Shown: in pieces, positions 24,291 to 30,948 of the stretch
How the letters are laid out: every line of letters begins with the position of its first letter
Position numbering within the stretch: position 1 is the stretch's first letter
NCBI GenBank assembly: GCA_958448705.1
Contig: CAUDEY010000019.1
Location: 1-40,405 of the forward strand
DNA: 40,405 nucleotides
From: UMGS1322 sp900550765
Lineage (GTDB): Bacteria; Bacillota; Clostridia; Christensenellales; QALW01
Reading direction: 5' to 3'
The notes under the pieces: generated by a model
Database searches by the model: none
Told to the model about the DNA's origin: nothing
The model's input: only the letters and a program-made list of their open reading frames with translations
Position numbers and translations under genes: made by a program

Positions 24291-24672
24291 TCTCCTTTTT
24301 TTCCCAGATCAGTTTCCCCGTTTTGACCGCTTCCTGATAACGGGAAATTTTATAATCGAGTCGTTCCAGCGTGGCATCAATCTGCCGGCGCTGCGCTAAA
24401 AGAGCCTCTTTTTGTTCCTGCAGCAGCTGAAGCCGCGCGGCAAAGGTGGCATCGCCCATTTGCGACAGCTTTACGTATTCTATCATTGCTTCCACCGGCA
24501 ATCCTGCACTGCGCATGCATAGGGCAAGTTCCACCCAGCCGAGATCCTCCGGAGTATAATTCCGTATGCCGCCTGAAGTGCGTGTTACCGGCGGGATCAT
24601 ACCTACACGTTCGTAGTATCGTAAGGTATCTTGGGAAAGATTGTATTTTTCGCTGACTTCCTTGATCGTCAA
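24283..24672 (-). CDS. MerR-family transcriptional regulator
   Basis: A 129-residue MerR-type activator. The N-terminal winged helix reads VSEKYNLSQDTLRYYERVG then RNYTPEDL, and residues about 80-120 form the dimerising coiled coil. No cysteine cluster is present, so it is not a metal or mercury sensor of the classical kind; the AdhR/aldehyde-responsive subgroup is the closest in pattern. The start is a TTG at 24672, immediately preceded by an in-frame TGA and by the AGGCGGTGA ribosome site. It heads the operon and its own promoter carries a MerR-type operator, so autoregulation of the DXS-like, FMN reductase and lipoprotein genes is likely. Confidence 0.93.
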   Translation of the reverse strand: MTIKEVSEKYNLSQDTLRYYERVGMIPPVTRTSGGIRNYTPEDLGWVELALCMRSAGLPVEAMIEYVKLSQMGDATFAARLQLLQEQKEALLAQRRQIDATLERLDYKISRYQEAVKTGKLIWEKKENE

Positions 24673-24705
24673 TCACTTTCACCGCCTTTTATTATTTGCA
24701 TTATT

Positions 24706-24736
24706 ATGATAATACTTGGAGTTGACTCAAAGTCAA
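24706..24736 (-). promoter_or_regulatory. MerR-type promoter with 19-bp spacer and dyad operator
   Basis: On the minus strand TTGACT (24736-24731) and TATCAT (24711-24706) are 19 bp apart, the lengthened spacer that MerR proteins correct by twisting DNA. The spacer holds a dyad: ACTTTGAGT and ACTCCAAGT around a central CA (24714-24733), 8 of 9 positions complementary. Confidence 0.85.
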
Positions 24737-24900
24737 TCTTTTTTTGCCGCTTTTCTATGAAAATTTTGTGAAAAACCAAAGGTGCGGATTCTATACTTTT
24801 TTATTTTGGCCATATTGAAATCGTTCTGTAAAAAGTTTCGGGCAGGAAAAGCAGGGCTTGCCGCCATGGAGAATCTGTAAAAGAAATCCCTTGTGAACAG

Positions 24901-24929
24901 TTGAAAAACGTAAAAAATTGTGATATAAT
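24901..24929 (+). promoter_or_regulatory. Promoter of the SPFH / zinc-ribbon / TPM operon
   Basis: TTGAAA (24901-24906) and TATAAT (24924-24929), 17 bp apart. A leader of about 120 nt follows. Upstream, 24740-24900 contains nothing I can identify. Confidence 0.75.
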
Positions 24930-25058
24930 AAAAGAAACTTTGTGCCGGCGGCTTTTTGTCGGGAGCATATTTTATTTTTGCGATGCATACCATGACAATA
25001 AAAGGATTGCATTGCCGTACAGTGCAAAAATATTCTTTGTGATAAAGGAGAAGTTTAT

Positions 25059-26453
25059 ATGGGACTTATTAGAGCAGCGGTTGGTGCATTGGGCGGCACG
25101 TTGGCCGATCAATGGAAAGAGTTCTTTTACTGTGACGCACTTGCCGGCAATGTTTTGGTAACGAAAGGACAAAAACGTATTTCAGGCCGTTCTTCCAATA
25201 CGAAAGGGAATGATAATATTATTTCTAACGGTTCTGGAATTGCCGTGGCTGACGGCCAGTGTATGATCATTGTAGAGCAGGGCAAGGTGGTGGAGGTCTG
25301 CGCTGAACCGGGCGAATTTACCTATGACGCTTCTACCGAACCCAGCATTTTTGCCGGCAGCCTGGGACGGAGCATTTTGGATACCTTTAAAACCATTGGC
25401 AAGCGCTTTACCTATGGCGGCGATACCGGCAAGGATCAGCGCGTTTATTACTTTAATACCAAGGAGCTGATCGATAATAAGTTTGGCACGCCGAATCCCA
25501 TTCCGTTCCGCGTAGTAGATAAAAATATCGGTTTGGACATCGATGTGGCTGTGCGCTGCAACGGTGTCTATTCTTACAAAATTGCGGATCCGTTGCTGTT
25601 TTATACTAACGTATGCGGCAATGTAGAGCGCGATTATACCCGTGCTGATATTGAAGGTCAGCTGAAAACAGAGTTTTTAAGTGCGCTTCAGCCTGCTTTT
25701 GCCAAGATATCGGAAATGGGAATTCGTTATAGCGCATTGCCGGGCCATGCAGAAGAGCTCTCCCAGGCGATGAACGAAGCGCTTACGGCTAAGTGGGCGC
25801 AGCTGCGCGGCCTGCAGGTGGTATCTGTGGCTATGAATCCAATCACGCTTTCTGAAGAAGACGCCGCAATGATCAAGCAGGCACAGCAAACGGCCATTAT
25901 GCGGGATCCTACCATGGCGGCTGCTACCTTAGTCGGCGCACAGGCCGAAGCAATGAAATCTGCTGCTAAAAACGAAAATGGTGCGATGATGGGCTTTATG
26001 GGTGCAACAATGGCACAGCAGGCCGGCGGCGTAAACGCACAGAATTTGTTTGCGCTTGGCGCGCAGCAGCAAACTGAAAAAAAACCGGAAGCTGAGCCTT
26101 CGGACGCTTGGCCGTGCAGCTGCGGGGCTACGGCATCCGGAAATTTCTGCACAGAGTGCGGCGCTAAAAGACCGGCGGCAAACGGTAACAAAACATGGCA
26201 ATGTTCCTGCGGGGCACAGGCACAGGGAAATTTCTGTACCGAGTGCGGCGCCAAACGTCCTGAAGAGGGCTGGTCGTGCGCTTGCGGAGCAGTCAATAAA
26301 GGAAAGTTCTGTTCAGAATGCGGTGCAAAAAAACCAGCGGGTGCACCCCTGTATCGCTGTGATAAATGCGGATGGGAACCGGAAGATCCGCATCATCCGC
26401 CTAAATTCTGTCCGGAGTGCGGCGATAATTTTGATGAGAAGGATAAGCAATAG
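25059..26453 (+). CDS. SPFH/band-7 protein with four C-terminal zinc ribbons (YdjI-like)
   Basis: A 464-residue protein of the SPFH 'virion core protein' group, related to Bacillus YdjI. The SPFH domain spans about residues 30-260 (KEFFYCDALAGNVLVTKGQK through VVSVAMNPITLSEED). An Ala/Met-rich stretch follows, then four Cys4 zinc ribbons from about 350: three near-repeats built as CSCGA-x7-FCTECGAK, and a last rubredoxin-like unit YRCDKCGW with FCPECGDNF. AAAGGAG precedes the ATG by 8 nt. SPFH proteins oligomerise on membranes as flotillin-like scaffolds; the ribbons probably recruit partners. It starts an operon with the next two genes, the same trio as ydjG, ydjH and ydjI in Bacillus. Confidence 0.92.
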   Translation: MGLIRAAVGALGGTLADQWKEFFYCDALAGNVLVTKGQKRISGRSSNTKGNDNIISNGSGIAVADGQCMIIVEQGKVVEVCAEPGEFTYDASTEPSIFAGSLGRSILDTFKTIGKRFTYGGDTGKDQRVYYFNTKELIDNKFGTPNPIPFRVVDKNIGLDIDVAVRCNGVYSYKIADPLLFYTNVCGNVERDYTRADIEGQLKTEFLSALQPAFAKISEMGIRYSALPGHAEELSQAMNEALTAKWAQLRGLQVVSVAMNPITLSEEDAAMIKQAQQTAIMRDPTMAAATLVGAQAEAMKSAAKNENGAMMGFMGATMAQQAGGVNAQNLFALGAQQQTEKKPEAEPSDAWPCSCGATASGNFCTECGAKRPAANGNKTWQCSCGAQAQGNFCTECGAKRPEEGWSCACGAVNKGKFCSECGAKKPAGAPLYRCDKCGWEPEDPHHPPKFCPECGDNFDEKDKQ

Positions 26454-26586
26454 GTTTATCGATGGCTTTCAGATGGAAAGCTGTTTGATGGCAGGCGCTG
26501 CAGCGGTTCTGTTCTGCCGGCAGCGCTTTTTGCTGTGCGAAGCTTTTGCTTAAAAAGCGGTATTTAATAATAGGAGAGAGAGCAAT

Positions 26587-27672
26587 ATGTCGGAATTATT
26601 GGAATATAAATGTCCCTGCTGCGGAGGAGCGATCGAGTTTGACAGTACGCTCCAAAAAATGAAATGTCCTTATTGTGATACTGTTTTTGATCCCGAAACA
26701 TTAAAAGAATACGATAGCGCACTTAAAAACGATACGCAATCTAAAATGGAATGGGAAACTTCCGCCGGTGGTACCTGGCAGCCGGGCGAGACTGATGACA
26801 TGATCGTTTATGTATGTAATTCTTGCGGGGGAGAAATTATCGGCAGTAAAACGACGGCGGCCGCCAGTTGTCCTTTTTGCGGAAATCCGGTGGTGATGAA
26901 AGAAAATTTCTCCGGAGATCTGCGGCCGGATTATGTCATTCCTTTTAAATTGACGAAAGAGGATGCGAAGGCTGGACTTCTTCAGCATTTAAAAGGAAAA
27001 CGACTGGTGCCGAAGATCTTTTCTCAGCAGAATCATATTGATGAAATTAAAGGGGTATATGTACCGTTTTGGTTGTTTGACGCGGATGCCGATGCCAATA
27101 TTCGTTACCGGGCTACCCGCACGCGTGCCTGGAGCGACAGCAATTATAACTATTTGGAAACCAGTCATTATTCGCTGCTTCGCGCTGGCTGTATTGGTTT
27201 TGAGCGTGTACCGGTGGACGGCTCTTCTGTTATGGCGGACGATTTGATGGAATCTATTGAACCGTTCGATTTTTCCCAAGCGGTAGATTTTCAAACTGCA
27301 TATATGGCCGGCTTTTTTGCCGACCGATACGACGTAACGGCTCAGCAGAGCATTGAGCGGGCCAATGAGCGCATCCGAAAGAGCACGGAAAGCATGTTTG
27401 CCTCTACTGTGAGCGGGTATCAATCGGCTGTTCCGGAAAACAGCGGGATTTCTCTTTCCCATGGAAAAGCGGTCTACGCCCTTTATCCGGTTTGGCTGCT
27501 GAGTACCAGCTGGCAGGGGAAAACCTATACTTTTGCTATGAATGGTCAAACCGGAAAATTTGTAGGAGACCTGCCGCTGGATAAAAGCGCTTACTGGCGC
27601 TGGCTGCTTGGACTTTGGGGGGGCTGTTCCGCAGGAATTTTATTGCTTACGATCCTTGCATGGCTGCTTTAA
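26587..27672 (+). CDS. TFIIB-type zinc-ribbon membrane protein (YdjG-like)
   Basis: A 361-residue protein with two N-terminal zinc ribbons: CPCCGG with CPYC (about residues 9-30) and CNSCGG with CPFC (about 78-98). A conserved middle domain follows, with GVYVPFWLFDADADANI and HGKAVYALYPVWLL, and one membrane helix near the C-terminus (GLWGGCSAGILLLTILAWLL). GGAGAGAG stands just before the ATG. In Bacillus, YdjG with YdjH forms a membrane module that works with PspA in the envelope-stress response. That role is family knowledge; here it is inferred from the gene trio. Confidence 0.9.
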   Translation: MSELLEYKCPCCGGAIEFDSTLQKMKCPYCDTVFDPETLKEYDSALKNDTQSKMEWETSAGGTWQPGETDDMIVYVCNSCGGEIIGSKTTAAASCPFCGNPVVMKENFSGDLRPDYVIPFKLTKEDAKAGLLQHLKGKRLVPKIFSQQNHIDEIKGVYVPFWLFDADADANIRYRATRTRAWSDSNYNYLETSHYSLLRAGCIGFERVPVDGSSVMADDLMESIEPFDFSQAVDFQTAYMAGFFADRYDVTAQQSIERANERIRKSTESMFASTVSGYQSAVPENSGISLSHGKAVYALYPVWLLSTSWQGKTYTFAMNGQTGKFVGDLPLDKSAYWRWLLGLWGGCSAGILLLTILAWLL

Positions 27673-27727
27673 GCTATTTGCTGCGCATTTTTTGATATTG
27701 CCGCCGCGGCGGCTCAAGGAGATTAAA

Positions 27728-28549
27728 ATGAAAAAAATTTGTATTCTTGTTGTTTTCTGTCTGCTCCTTCCTTTAACAGTGTTTGCTGCAGAGGAGAAAA
27801 CTCCCGTTCCGACGATTCCCGCACAAAGACAGCTTCCTTTATTGGTAGATGAGGCGTCTTTGCTTTCTGCCTCAGAGGAGAAGGTACTTTTGGAAAAGTT
27901 GGAAGATATCAGCCAAAAGCGCAAATGTGATGTTGCTGTAGTTACGGTTGAGTCTTTAGGAAATAAGAGTGCTACGGCCTATGCGGACGATTTTTATGAT
28001 TATAACGGATATGGGTATGGCGTAAATGACGACGGTATTTTGCTGCTTATCAGTATGGAGAAGCGTGACTGGGCAATTACTACATACGGTTTTGCGAAGA
28101 CTGCGTTTACAAAAAGCGGACAGGAATATATGGTGGAGCAGTTTCGGCCGTATTTAAGTGACGGAGACTACAGCAAGGCTTTCCTTTGCTTTGCTGATTT
28201 ATGTGATGATTTCTTAGAAAAGGCGGCGGCCGGCAATAGATACGATACAGGAAATCTTCCCCGAACAGCCTTTAAGCCCATTTGGGTTTTGATGGCGCTG
28301 GGCATCGGTTTTCTTATTGCGATAATTGCTGTTTCCGTGATGAAGTCTAAACTGAAGTCAGTGCGGCGGCAGCCGGCGGCATCGAGTTATATTCGCCCTG
28401 ACAGCTTTCAGGTGACGCAAAGTCAGGATATCTTTTTGTACAGAAACGTAACCCGTACTGCACGTCCAAAGGATACCGGGTCCTCTTCCGGCGGCGGGCA
28501 TATCAGTTCGTCAGGACGCAGTCACGGCGGCAGCAGCGGAAAATTTTAA
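27728..28549 (+). CDS. TPM-domain membrane protein (YgcG/YdjH-like)
   Basis: A 273-residue exported protein. A signal sequence (MKKICILVVFCLLLPLTVFA) is followed by a TPM domain (about residues 38-160) with LLVDEASLLSASEEKVL, CDVAVVTVESLG and DDGILLLISMEKRDWAI. A membrane helix follows (WVLMALGIGFLIAIIAVSVM, about 185-205), and the protein ends in a cytoplasmic tail rich in Gly, Ser and His (SSSGGGHISSSGRSHGGSSG), typical of this family. The ATG at 27728 has AAGGAG upstream; the open frame before it overlaps the previous gene and is not counted. It is the last gene of the SPFH operon. Confidence 0.9.
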   Translation: MKKICILVVFCLLLPLTVFAAEEKTPVPTIPAQRQLPLLVDEASLLSASEEKVLLEKLEDISQKRKCDVAVVTVESLGNKSATAYADDFYDYNGYGYGVNDDGILLLISMEKRDWAITTYGFAKTAFTKSGQEYMVEQFRPYLSDGDYSKAFLCFADLCDDFLEKAAAGNRYDTGNLPRTAFKPIWVLMALGIGFLIAIIAVSVMKSKLKSVRRQPAASSYIRPDSFQVTQSQDIFLYRNVTRTARPKDTGSSSGGGHISSSGRSHGGSSGKF

Positions 28550-28559
28550 AGTTAACGCA

Positions 28560-28600
28560 GACTTCCCTTTTTTACAGGAAGTCTTTTGCTTTTTTATTGT
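28560..28600 (+). terminator. Terminator of the SPFH / zinc-ribbon / TPM operon
   Basis: Stem GACTTCC (28560-28566) / GGAAGTC (28577-28583), followed by TTTTGCTTTTTT. Confidence 0.88.
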
Positions 28601-28664
28601 ACGGAAAAAATTTGGAGCAGGCAGAAAAGAGAGGCATTGAGAAAGGCCGGTTAAACAACAAGAA

Positions 28665-28742
28665 GAGCTTCTCCTGCTTGTGGAAGCGAATAAAAGAAAT
28701 ATTGGATTGTGGTATGAGTTAAGCGCAGGAGAAACTCTTTTT
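28665..28742. repeat. Inverted repeat with 47-nt loop
   Basis: Arms GAGCTTCTCCTGC (28665-28677) and GCAGGAGAAACTC (28725-28737) are complementary at 12 of 13 positions, and the right arm is followed by TTTTT. It could be a long terminator, a small structured RNA or a decayed mobile-element end. No gene is seen between 28550 and 28816. Confidence 0.5.
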
Positions 28743-28816
28743 GTCATAAAATAGGGAAATTTTAGGATTCCAACAGTATTTCCTTATAAAAACAAATGAT
28801 TTTAAATATATTTTTT

Positions 28817-28837
28817 TATGTTATGAATTATAACATA
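28817..28837 (+). promoter_or_regulatory. Palindromic operator candidate for the ribbon-helix-helix gene
   Basis: Perfect 8-bp inverted repeat TATGTTAT-N5-ATAACATA in a very AT-rich stretch 46 nt before the start codon of the ribbon-helix-helix protein. Autorepression is the usual arrangement for such regulators. Confidence 0.6.
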
Positions 28838-28882
28838 TATTTATGACAAAAGTCAAGCCATAATAATGGTGAGGTGATCACC

Positions 28883-29071
28883 ATGAAGGAAAAATTAATT
28901 ATTCAAAAGAAACGCTTTAAAGGCGAAGACGGTTACAGAGTTTTTTCTATAAGAATCAAAGAAGAAACGGTAAATAATTTGGATGCATTAGCCAGAGATA
29001 CGAATCGTTCCAGAAATGAACTCATTAATATTTTATTAGATTATGCGCTGAGTCATTGCGAAGTACAATAA
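28883..29071 (+). CDS. Ribbon-helix-helix (CopG-like) DNA-binding protein
   Basis: A 62-residue basic protein. GYRVFSIRIKEETVNNLDAL gives the DNA-contacting beta strand and first helix, and NRSRNELINILLDYAL the second helix, the usual MetJ/Arc/CopG pattern. The ATG at 28883 is preceded by GAGGTGATC, a 9-nt complement of the 16S rRNA 3' end at optimal distance; a GTG at 28874 inside this ribosome site is in frame but unlikely. It stands alone, with no toxin or plasmid gene beside it, and the palindrome upstream is its likely target. Confidence 0.85.
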   Translation: MKEKLIIQKKRFKGEDGYRVFSIRIKEETVNNLDALARDTNRSRNELINILLDYALSHCEVQ

Positions 29072-29447
29072 GTGTTTTTATGGCTTTTTCATATCGAGGC
29101 GGCAATATGCTGCAGATGAGATGCAGTGCAGGCGATTTTTTTTTAAAGGTTAGGGGAGCATTCTGTAATGTTCCAGTACAGCTTGGAATAGGCAGGAGCT
29201 CTTTGTTTGGCAATGGGCGTGGGTTTTGGAGAGGAAGCTGTTGAAATGAGGTGGAAGAACTTCGCAGCAGAAAATACACAAGTGCAGCTTCGCAAGTTAA
29301 ATGGTTTTTATAAAAAAGAAATCTAAAGGTTTCTTTGAATTTTAATACCGTATAAAGAAAGGGATGCGGTAAAAATAGCATGAACCGATCCTTTACCCGT
29401 TTGATTTGGAATCTTTAACGGCTTCCTCTATGAAGGGGAAGCTTTTT
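29072..29447 (+). other. Gene-free stretch ending in a terminator; possible 3' UTR or small RNA
   Basis: No convincing ORF is present. The stretch contains a hairpin AAAGAAA/TTTCTTT near 29315-29337 and ends with a rightward terminator: GCTTCCTC (29421-29428) / GGGGAAGC (29435-29442) then TTTTT. It is either a long tail of the ribbon-helix-helix mRNA or an independent RNA. Confidence 0.35.
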
Positions 29448-29570
29448 GTATGATTGATTTTTTAGGAGGAAAAGTTTTTTAGCGTATAAAAAAGAAGTTA
29501 TTTATATAAATGATTATCTTTGCAAAAAAGAACTTATTTTACGGAATTTTCTATAATAATTTGCAGTGAA

Positions 29571-29640
29571 ATACAATGCTAATACATAGAATGTGTACCT
29601 GCAATGTTGTCTAAAATCGTTTTTACGCTTTATACTAATA
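29571..29640 (+). repeat. Upstream duplicate, copy 1
   Basis: This 70-bp block matches 30111-30180 in the same register, offset 540 bp. Shared positions include ATACA(A/T)TGCTAA, CATAGA, TGTG, GCAAT and the TATACTAAT at 29631-29639, which is a candidate -10 region. It sits the same distance before each XRE gene, to within one base. Confidence 0.75.
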
Positions 29641-29679
29641 ATATAAATTTTCAAATAATGTATAAAGATGGGTGGAGTT

Positions 29680-30018
29680 ATGATCGATAAAAGAATAGGA
29701 AAACGATTCAAGCAACGCCGGGAAGCAATGGGATTAACATAAGAAGAATTGTCAGAGAAAACAGGCTTATCTATTAATTACATTTCTACAATTGAACGAG
29801 GAGCTTCCTTTCCCAGATGCCAAAGACTGATTACGCTCTTAAATGCTTTAGAAACGAATGCGGATGAAATTTTTTGTGATGTACTGGATTATTGCATGGA
29901 TTATAAACAGGCAAGATTATCTCAGGAACTGGATCTGTTGCCTGTAAAGGATCAGAAAAGAATTTTAAAGATAGTTGAACTGATGATTCAGGAAGCTAAG
30001 ATTGCTGACGAGGAATGA
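29680..30018 (+). pseudogene. XRE-family regulator interrupted by an in-frame TAA
   Basis: A 112-codon reading frame that would encode an XRE/Cro-type helix-turn-helix repressor. It starts at an ATG with GGTGGAG upstream (MIDKRIGKRFKQRREAMGLT), but codon 21 is TAA (29740-29742). The frame then continues intact: EELSEKTGLSINYISTIERG and onward to a stop at 30018. The paralogue at 30219 has CAG (Gln) at this position within GLTQEQFSEKTGLS, so a single C-to-T change of CAA explains the stop. The remaining 260 nt are free of further damage, so the mutation is recent or the frame is still used from the TTG at 29749, which would lack half of the HTH. Confidence 0.85.
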
Positions 30019-30045
30019 ACTACGCAGGTATCGCGTAGTTTTATT
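30018..30045 (+). terminator. Terminator after the interrupted XRE gene
   Basis: Stem AACTACGC (30018-30025) / GCGTAGTT (30033-30040), loop AGGTATC, followed by TTATTG. The first base of the stem is the last base of the stop codon. Confidence 0.7.
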
Positions 30046-30110
30046 GTATGATAGGATAATCAAAGTCAAACTCATAAAAAAATATAAATTTCTATTAAAT
30101 TCCCAATAAA

Positions 30111-30180
30111 ATACATTGCTAAGCCATAGACTGTGGGTTAGCAATTCTTTTTTAAACTTGGTTTCCATTTTATACTAATT
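30111..30180 (+). repeat. Upstream duplicate, copy 2, with inverted repeat
   Basis: Second copy of the block at 29571-29640. Here it also forms ATTGCTAA (30115-30122) / TTAGCAAT (30138-30145), a perfect 8-bp inverted repeat that is broken in copy 1. TATACT (30171-30176) is the likely -10 of the intact XRE gene. Confidence 0.75.
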
Positions 30181-30218
30181 AATAATACGTAAAATGAAGG
30201 AAAGGGGAAGGAATTTTT

Positions 30219-30551
30219 ATGGCGAATGCTCAGATAGGAAAACGTATCAAAGAATGCCGTGAAAACTTGGGACTAACGCAGGAGCAGTTCTCTGAAAAAA
30301 CAGGGCTTTCTACAAACTATATTTCTGCTGTGGAACGGGGCGCAGCGTTTCCTAGGTGTGAAAAGTTGATTTTGATCTTAAATGCCTTGGAGGTTCCTGC
30401 TGATGCGATTTTTTGTGATGTGGTAACAGGTTCTCAGGGGGATCGGGAAACGGTGCTTACGCATGCCCTTGAAACTTTACCGCCGGAAAAGAGAAAAAAT
30501 ATTTTAGATCTCGTAGAATTTATAATAAAACAGACAAAAAATGACAAATAA
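30219..30551 (+). CDS. XRE-family transcriptional regulator
   Basis: A 110-residue protein. Residues about 6-60 are a Cro/C1-type helix-turn-helix (IGKRIKECRENLGLTQEQFS, then GLSTNYISAVERGAAFPRCE). The C-terminal 45 residues (about 66-110) form a short helical, probably dimerising, tail ending FIIKQTKNDK. GGGGAAGG precedes the ATG. It is the intact paralogue of the interrupted gene just upstream, and both copies keep the same 70-bp upstream block, which may hold the binding site. The family is common in gut Clostridia as a stand-alone regulator; its targets are unknown. Confidence 0.9.
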   Translation: MANAQIGKRIKECRENLGLTQEQFSEKTGLSTNYISAVERGAAFPRCEKLILILNALEVPADAIFCDVVTGSQGDRETVLTHALETLPPEKRKNILDLVEFIIKQTKNDK

Positions 30552-30567
30552 ATTATTTTTTTTAGCA

Positions 30568-30603
30568 AACTACACGACATTTAAGTAGTTTTTGCATTTT
30601 TTT
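30568..30603 (+). terminator. Terminator after the intact XRE gene
   Basis: Stem AACTAC (30568-30573) / GTAGTT (30585-30590), extended by GC pairs in the flanks, followed by a T-rich tract. Confidence 0.6.
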
Positions 30604-30614
30604 CTATTTTTTTC

Positions 30615-30643
30615 TTGGTTTTTTAGAATTTGTATGTTATACT
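30615..30643 (+). promoter_or_regulatory. Promoter of the AbrB-like gene
   Basis: TTGGTT (30615-30620) and TATACT (30638-30643), 17 bp apart, about 55 nt before the ATG. Confidence 0.6.
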
Positions 30644-30698
30644 GTGTACAAGCGATACAGAATCAATCGCTAATACGTATAAAAAAGGAGTAGAAAAA

Positions 30699-30935
30699 AT
30701 GAATAGCTATAACAGACAAATCGATTCTCTGGGAAGAGTAGTATTTCCGGCAGAACTGCTGAGAAGCATCGGACTTCAAAAAGGAGATTTTATTTCCCTT
30801 ACCGGCCGGGATGGAAAGATCTTGATAGAAACACAAAGACCGACGTGCCGGCTTTGCGGCACCACAGAGGGAGTGAAAGAGGAAATACCGTTGTGCTCCG
30901 CCTGCATCGCTGCGGTAAAACAGCTGAACGAATAG
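30699..30935 (+). CDS. AbrB-family transcriptional regulator with Cys4 tail
   Basis: A 78-residue transition-state-type regulator. Residues about 1-48 form the AbrB swapped-hairpin DNA-binding domain (RQIDSLGRVVFPAELLRSIG then KGDFISL). The C-terminus is a CRLC-x14-CSAC pattern that looks like a small zinc-binding knuckle. AAAAAGGAG precedes the ATG at 30699. AbrB proteins of this kind repress stationary-phase and sporulation genes in Bacillus; the same role is plausible in a spore-former but not shown. It is convergent with the tlpA-ccdA operon, with only 13 nt between the stop codons. Confidence 0.92.
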   Translation: MNSYNRQIDSLGRVVFPAELLRSIGLQKGDFISLTGRDGKILIETQRPTCRLCGTTEGVKEEIPLCSACIAAVKQLNE

Positions 30936-30948
30936 CAAAAGTACAGAT

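Noticed and set aside
28511..28747. Minus-strand ORF of 78 codons across the TPM operon terminator
   Set aside because: It reads through a terminator and one arm of the inverted repeat, and has no family resemblance.
29025..29381. Minus-strand ORF of 118 codons in the gene-free stretch
   Set aside because: It runs into the ribbon-helix-helix gene, has no ribosome site and its composition looks random.
29749..30018. Separate gene starting at the TTG at 29749
   Set aside because: It begins in the middle of the helix-turn-helix, has no ribosome site at the right distance and aligns with the internal part of the paralogue, so it is the tail of the interrupted gene.
28883..30935. Toxin-antitoxin or prophage control region
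   Set aside because: Several small DNA-binding genes cluster here, but there is no toxin, integrase, att site or phage structural gene nearby.
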